DNA of 23,272 bases. It comes from an uncultured Oscillospiraceae bacterium (lineage in GTDB: Bacteria > Bacillota > Clostridia > Oscillospirales > Oscillospiraceae). Position 1 is the stretch's first letter. The number at the start of each line of letters is the position of its first letter. The position numbers and the translations under genes were made by a program. The stretch covers positions 1-23,272 of the forward strand of contig CALDMA010000129.1 of the NCBI GenBank assembly GCA_937915075.1, written 5' to 3'. Positions 21,167 through 23,272 of the stretch are shown here, piece after piece. A model generated the notes under the pieces. That model saw only the letters and a list, made by a program, of their open reading frames with translations, did not search any database and had not been told where the DNA came from.

Positions 21167-22423
21167 TCAGCCCGCATTGGAGTAGAGACGGGCCTCCAGC
21201 GCGTCGAGCCCGGCAAGGATATTTTCAACTGCCTGCTGTGTGTCGGGCTCCTCGGCAGGACCGCTGCAAAAGAGCAGATATGTGCCTCCCTCCAGCAGCG
21301 ACGCCACCCCCTCGCGGAAGCGCTCAAATTCCGCCTGCGTCGCACGGTCGATATCGGGGGTCGGCGCGGCGTCGTCCGCTTCTAGCACAAAGGTGATGGT
21401 GTTTCCGTCAAGGTAGCGCTCCCGCCCGCCGGCGTAGGAGATCAAATCGTAGGAGCAGCTGCCCACGCCCCTGTCCTCATGGGTCTGATAGCACAGCACA
21501 TCCGCGCCCCACACGCCGTTTTCATCCTCTCCGTAGCAGAGGAAGAAAGTGTCCCAACCGGTATAGTAGGGGGTGACCTCCTTGGTAAAGAGCGCTGTGC
21601 CGTCGTACTTTTTCACGTCCAGCGTGTAGAAGCGCATTGCGAGTTCGTCCGGCTCCGAGGCCGTGAGGACAAGAATTTCATCCTCGCCGTCGCGGTCGAG
21701 GTCGGCATAGGCGAGGGGCCGTTCATCGCGCGTGTAGTGCTCCGTATACTGCTGCGTGCCGCTTTCGCCGTAAACCTCCGTGTCGCGCCGGGCAAGGTAC
21801 AGCCCGCCGTTCCCGTCGGGGCGGTAGATGTCGGTGTAATACTCAGGCGTAGAATGCCACTGGCAGATGCACGCCTTGTTCTCCTCGTCGATCTCAAGCT
21901 GATAGGTCCAGCTGCGATAGGGTGCGAAGCGGTCGGTCTCCGCGTCGTAGAACCAATAGTAATAGGGCAGGTTGTAGGCGGGCGTGTCGATCTGCAGGCC
22001 GAGGTCCGTATAGCCGTCGAAGTTGTAGTCGCCGGTCACGAGCCCGCCGTCCGCGTTCCAGCAGTTCGTGTAGCCGTCCGTACACCAGACGTCGTCGCCG
22101 ACGTCGGCGGTGCGCAGCTCCTGCTCGCCGCCGTTGTCCCACAGGAGAAGGACGCGGCTCACGCCGCGGTCGTACTCGCCGTCCTGACGGCCATAGAGCC
22201 GCAGCGTCGCTGTTCTGCCCTCGCAGAGAGTGAACGGCTCCTCGTGCAGCAGCACGTCGTCCGCGTGCAGGACGGTCCATTCATCGTCCGCGGCGGGCTG
22301 CTCGGCGACAGACTTTGGCGGTTCGTCGGGCAGCGGCGTGTCCGCAGGATCCTTTTCGCCGCAGGCGGCGAGCGTCAGCGCGAGCGCCGCGGCAAGCAGC
22401 AGCGCGGTAAGCTTCGTTTTCAT
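21167..22423 (-). CDS. Lipoprotein with calcium-loop/FG-GAP-like motifs, function unknown
   Basis: A 418-residue secreted lipoprotein. The signal peptide ends in the lipobox LAAC with Cys21, followed by a Pro/Glu/Asp-rich linker to about residue 45. Two Asp-rich loops look like FG-GAP or calcium-binding repeats: GDYNFDGYTDLGL (about 131-143) and ADLDRDGEDEILVL (about 240-253). The pattern suggests a beta-propeller-like extracellular domain with bound calcium. No enzyme motif is recognised. ATG at 22423 is preceded by GGGAGG at suitable spacing. Single gene between two terminators, so context gives no role. Confidence 0.78.
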   Translation of the reverse strand: MKTKLTALLLAAALALTLAACGEKDPADTPLPDEPPKSVAEQPAADDEWTVLHADDVLLHEEPFTLCEGRTATLRLYGRQDGEYDRGVSRVLLLWDNGGEQELRTADVGDDVWCTDGYTNCWNADGGLVTGDYNFDGYTDLGLQIDTPAYNLPYYYWFYDAETDRFAPYRSWTYQLEIDEENKACICQWHSTPEYYTDIYRPDGNGGLYLARRDTEVYGESGTQQYTEHYTRDERPLAYADLDRDGEDEILVLTASEPDELAMRFYTLDVKKYDGTALFTKEVTPYYTGWDTFFLCYGEDENGVWGADVLCYQTHEDRGVGSCSYDLISYAGGRERYLDGNTITFVLEADDAAPTPDIDRATQAEFERFREGVASLLEGGTYLLFCSGPAEEPDTQQAVENILAGLDALEARLYSNAG

Positions 22424-22497
22424 CGTGTTCCTCCCCAAGCCATGTTGTTGATTTACATAATAACATATTTCCGCGAAAAAGTCGTTACAAAAGGGTT

Positions 22498-22528
22498 ACA
22501 AAAAGGAGAGCGCCGAAGCGCTCTCCTT
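22498..22528 (-). terminator. Terminator of the SPFH gene
   Basis: AAGGAGAGCGC (22503-22513) pairs perfectly with GCGCTCTCCTT (22518-22528), 11 bp with loop CGAA. On the minus strand it is followed by TTTTT, 14 bases after the stop. Confidence 0.9.
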
Positions 22529-22541
22529 CGCGGTGCGGGAT

Positions 22542-23272
22542 TTACTTCTTCTCGTCCTCAAGCAGGCCCTTGAAGCTCGCCGCGAGGCCGGCAAGGCTCT
22601 GGATCTCGCTGGGAACGATGATCTTCGTCGCCTGACCGTCGGCAGCCTTCTCGAAGGATTCGAGCGCCTTGAGCTTGACGACCTGATCGTTGGGGTTGGC
22701 GTTGTTGAGGAGCTTGATGGAGTCCGCCAGCGCGGTCTGGACCTTCATAATGGCCTCGGCCTCGCCCTCGGCGCGGAGCACGGCGGCCTGCCGCTCCGCC
22801 TCAGCGTGGAGAATGGCGGCCTGCTTCTCGGCGTCCGCCTTGAGGATGGTGGACTGCTTTTCGCCCTCGGCGACGAGGATCTGGCTCTGCTTCTGACCCT
22901 CGGCCTGCAGGATGGACTCGCGGCGCTCGCGCTCGGCCTTCATCTGCTTTTCCATGGCGTTCTGAATTTCCTTGGGCGGCAGAATGTTTTTGAGCTCCAC
23001 GCGGTTGACCTTGATGCCCCAGGGGTCGGTGGCCTCGTCGAGGATGGAGCGCATCTTGGCGTTGATGACGTCGCGGCTGGTGAGGGACTGGTCGAGCTCC
23101 ATTTCGCCGATGATGTTGCGGAGCGTCGTGGCGGTCAGATTCTCGATGGCGTTCATCGGGTGCTCGACGCCGTAGGTGTAGAGCTTGGGGTCGGTGATCT
23201 GGAAGTAGATGACCGTGTCGATCTGCATCGTGACGTTATCCTTCGTGATGACAGGCTGGGGATCGAAGTCGC
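22542..23272 (-). CDS. SPFH/Band 7 (stomatin-like) protein, 5' end outside the window
   Basis: The C-terminal 242 or so residues of an SPFH-domain membrane scaffold protein. The reading frame runs unbroken to the window edge: upstream of the first internal Met the codons give DFDPQPVITKDNVT, matching the Band 7 core, so the gene starts beyond 23272. The SPFH core (VIYFQITDPKLYTYGV, LRNIIGEMELDQSLTSRDVIN, WGIKVNRVELKNI) is followed by a coiled coil of five 11-residue repeats (ILQAEGQKQSQ, ILVAEGEKQST and three more) and a short C-terminal helix. Such proteins organise membrane microdomains and are often paired with NfeD; any partner would lie outside the window. Confidence 0.9.
   Translation of the reverse strand, partial: DFDPQPVITKDNVTMQIDTVIYFQITDPKLYTYGVEHPMNAIENLTATTLRNIIGEMELDQSLTSRDVINAKMRSILDEATDPWGIKVNRVELKNILPPKEIQNAMEKQMKAERERRESILQAEGQKQSQILVAEGEKQSTILKADAEKQAAILHAEAERQAAVLRAEGEAEAIMKVQTALADSIKLLNNANPNDQVVKLKALESFEKAADGQATKIIVPSEIQSLAGLAASFKGLLEDEKK

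Noticed and set aside
1..23272. CRISPR arrays, tRNA or rRNA genes
   Set aside because: No regularly spaced long repeats or tRNA-like cloverleaf were found; the only regular repeats are the 9-bp array and the arm sites.

Overview
The window looks like chromosome of a Gram-positive anaerobe of the Clostridia, most plausibly a gut Oscillospiraceae-type genome with moderately high GC. This is inferred from strong AGGAGG-type ribosome binding sites, gene types and codon use; no marker here fixes the genus.

Layout. (1) 1-3691: glycolytic gap, a DUF2461 gene, and a convergent padR-DUF2812 regulator/membrane-protein pair with a very clear autoregulatory promoter. (2) 3802-4581: an XRE regulator plus DUF2975 membrane protein pair with its own promoter and terminator. 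(3) 4773-10842: a DeoR-type regulator divergent from a zinc-dependent sugar/polyol-type dehydrogenase and a three-gene ABC importer (ATPase, fused double permease, lipoprotein binding protein). The importer resembles the ferric/AfuABC class, but the context points to an organic substrate such as a sugar phosphate or polyol. (4) 11099-18854: a roughly 7.7 kb integrative mobilizable element inserted at the 3' end of guaA. A 13-bp direct repeat marks its ends, and both ends carry paired arm-type repeats of identical spacing. (5) 18843-20955: the xpt-guaA purine salvage/GMP operon, on the minus strand. (6) 21167-23272: a lipoprotein with calcium-loop-like motifs and the C-terminal part of an SPFH/stomatin-like protein that runs off the window.

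Inside the element one long minus-strand array runs xis, int, a ribbon-helix-helix/MobC-like gene, a RepA-like ATPase, a small conserved gene and a MobV relaxase. A divergent XRE regulator sits upstream of xis. Two genes at the far left end, an HNH nuclease and a class I SAM methyltransferase, look like AT-richer cargo and form a compact operon that I cannot assign to a named system.

The most notable non-coding signals are a six-copy, inverted 9-bp repeat array after the RepA-like gene (candidate origin), two 21-nt near-perfect palindromes next to the relaxase (candidate oriT region), an outward-facing promoter near the left attachment site, and a 70-nt hairpin outside the left boundary. I saw no rRNA, tRNA, CRISPR array or purine riboswitch.
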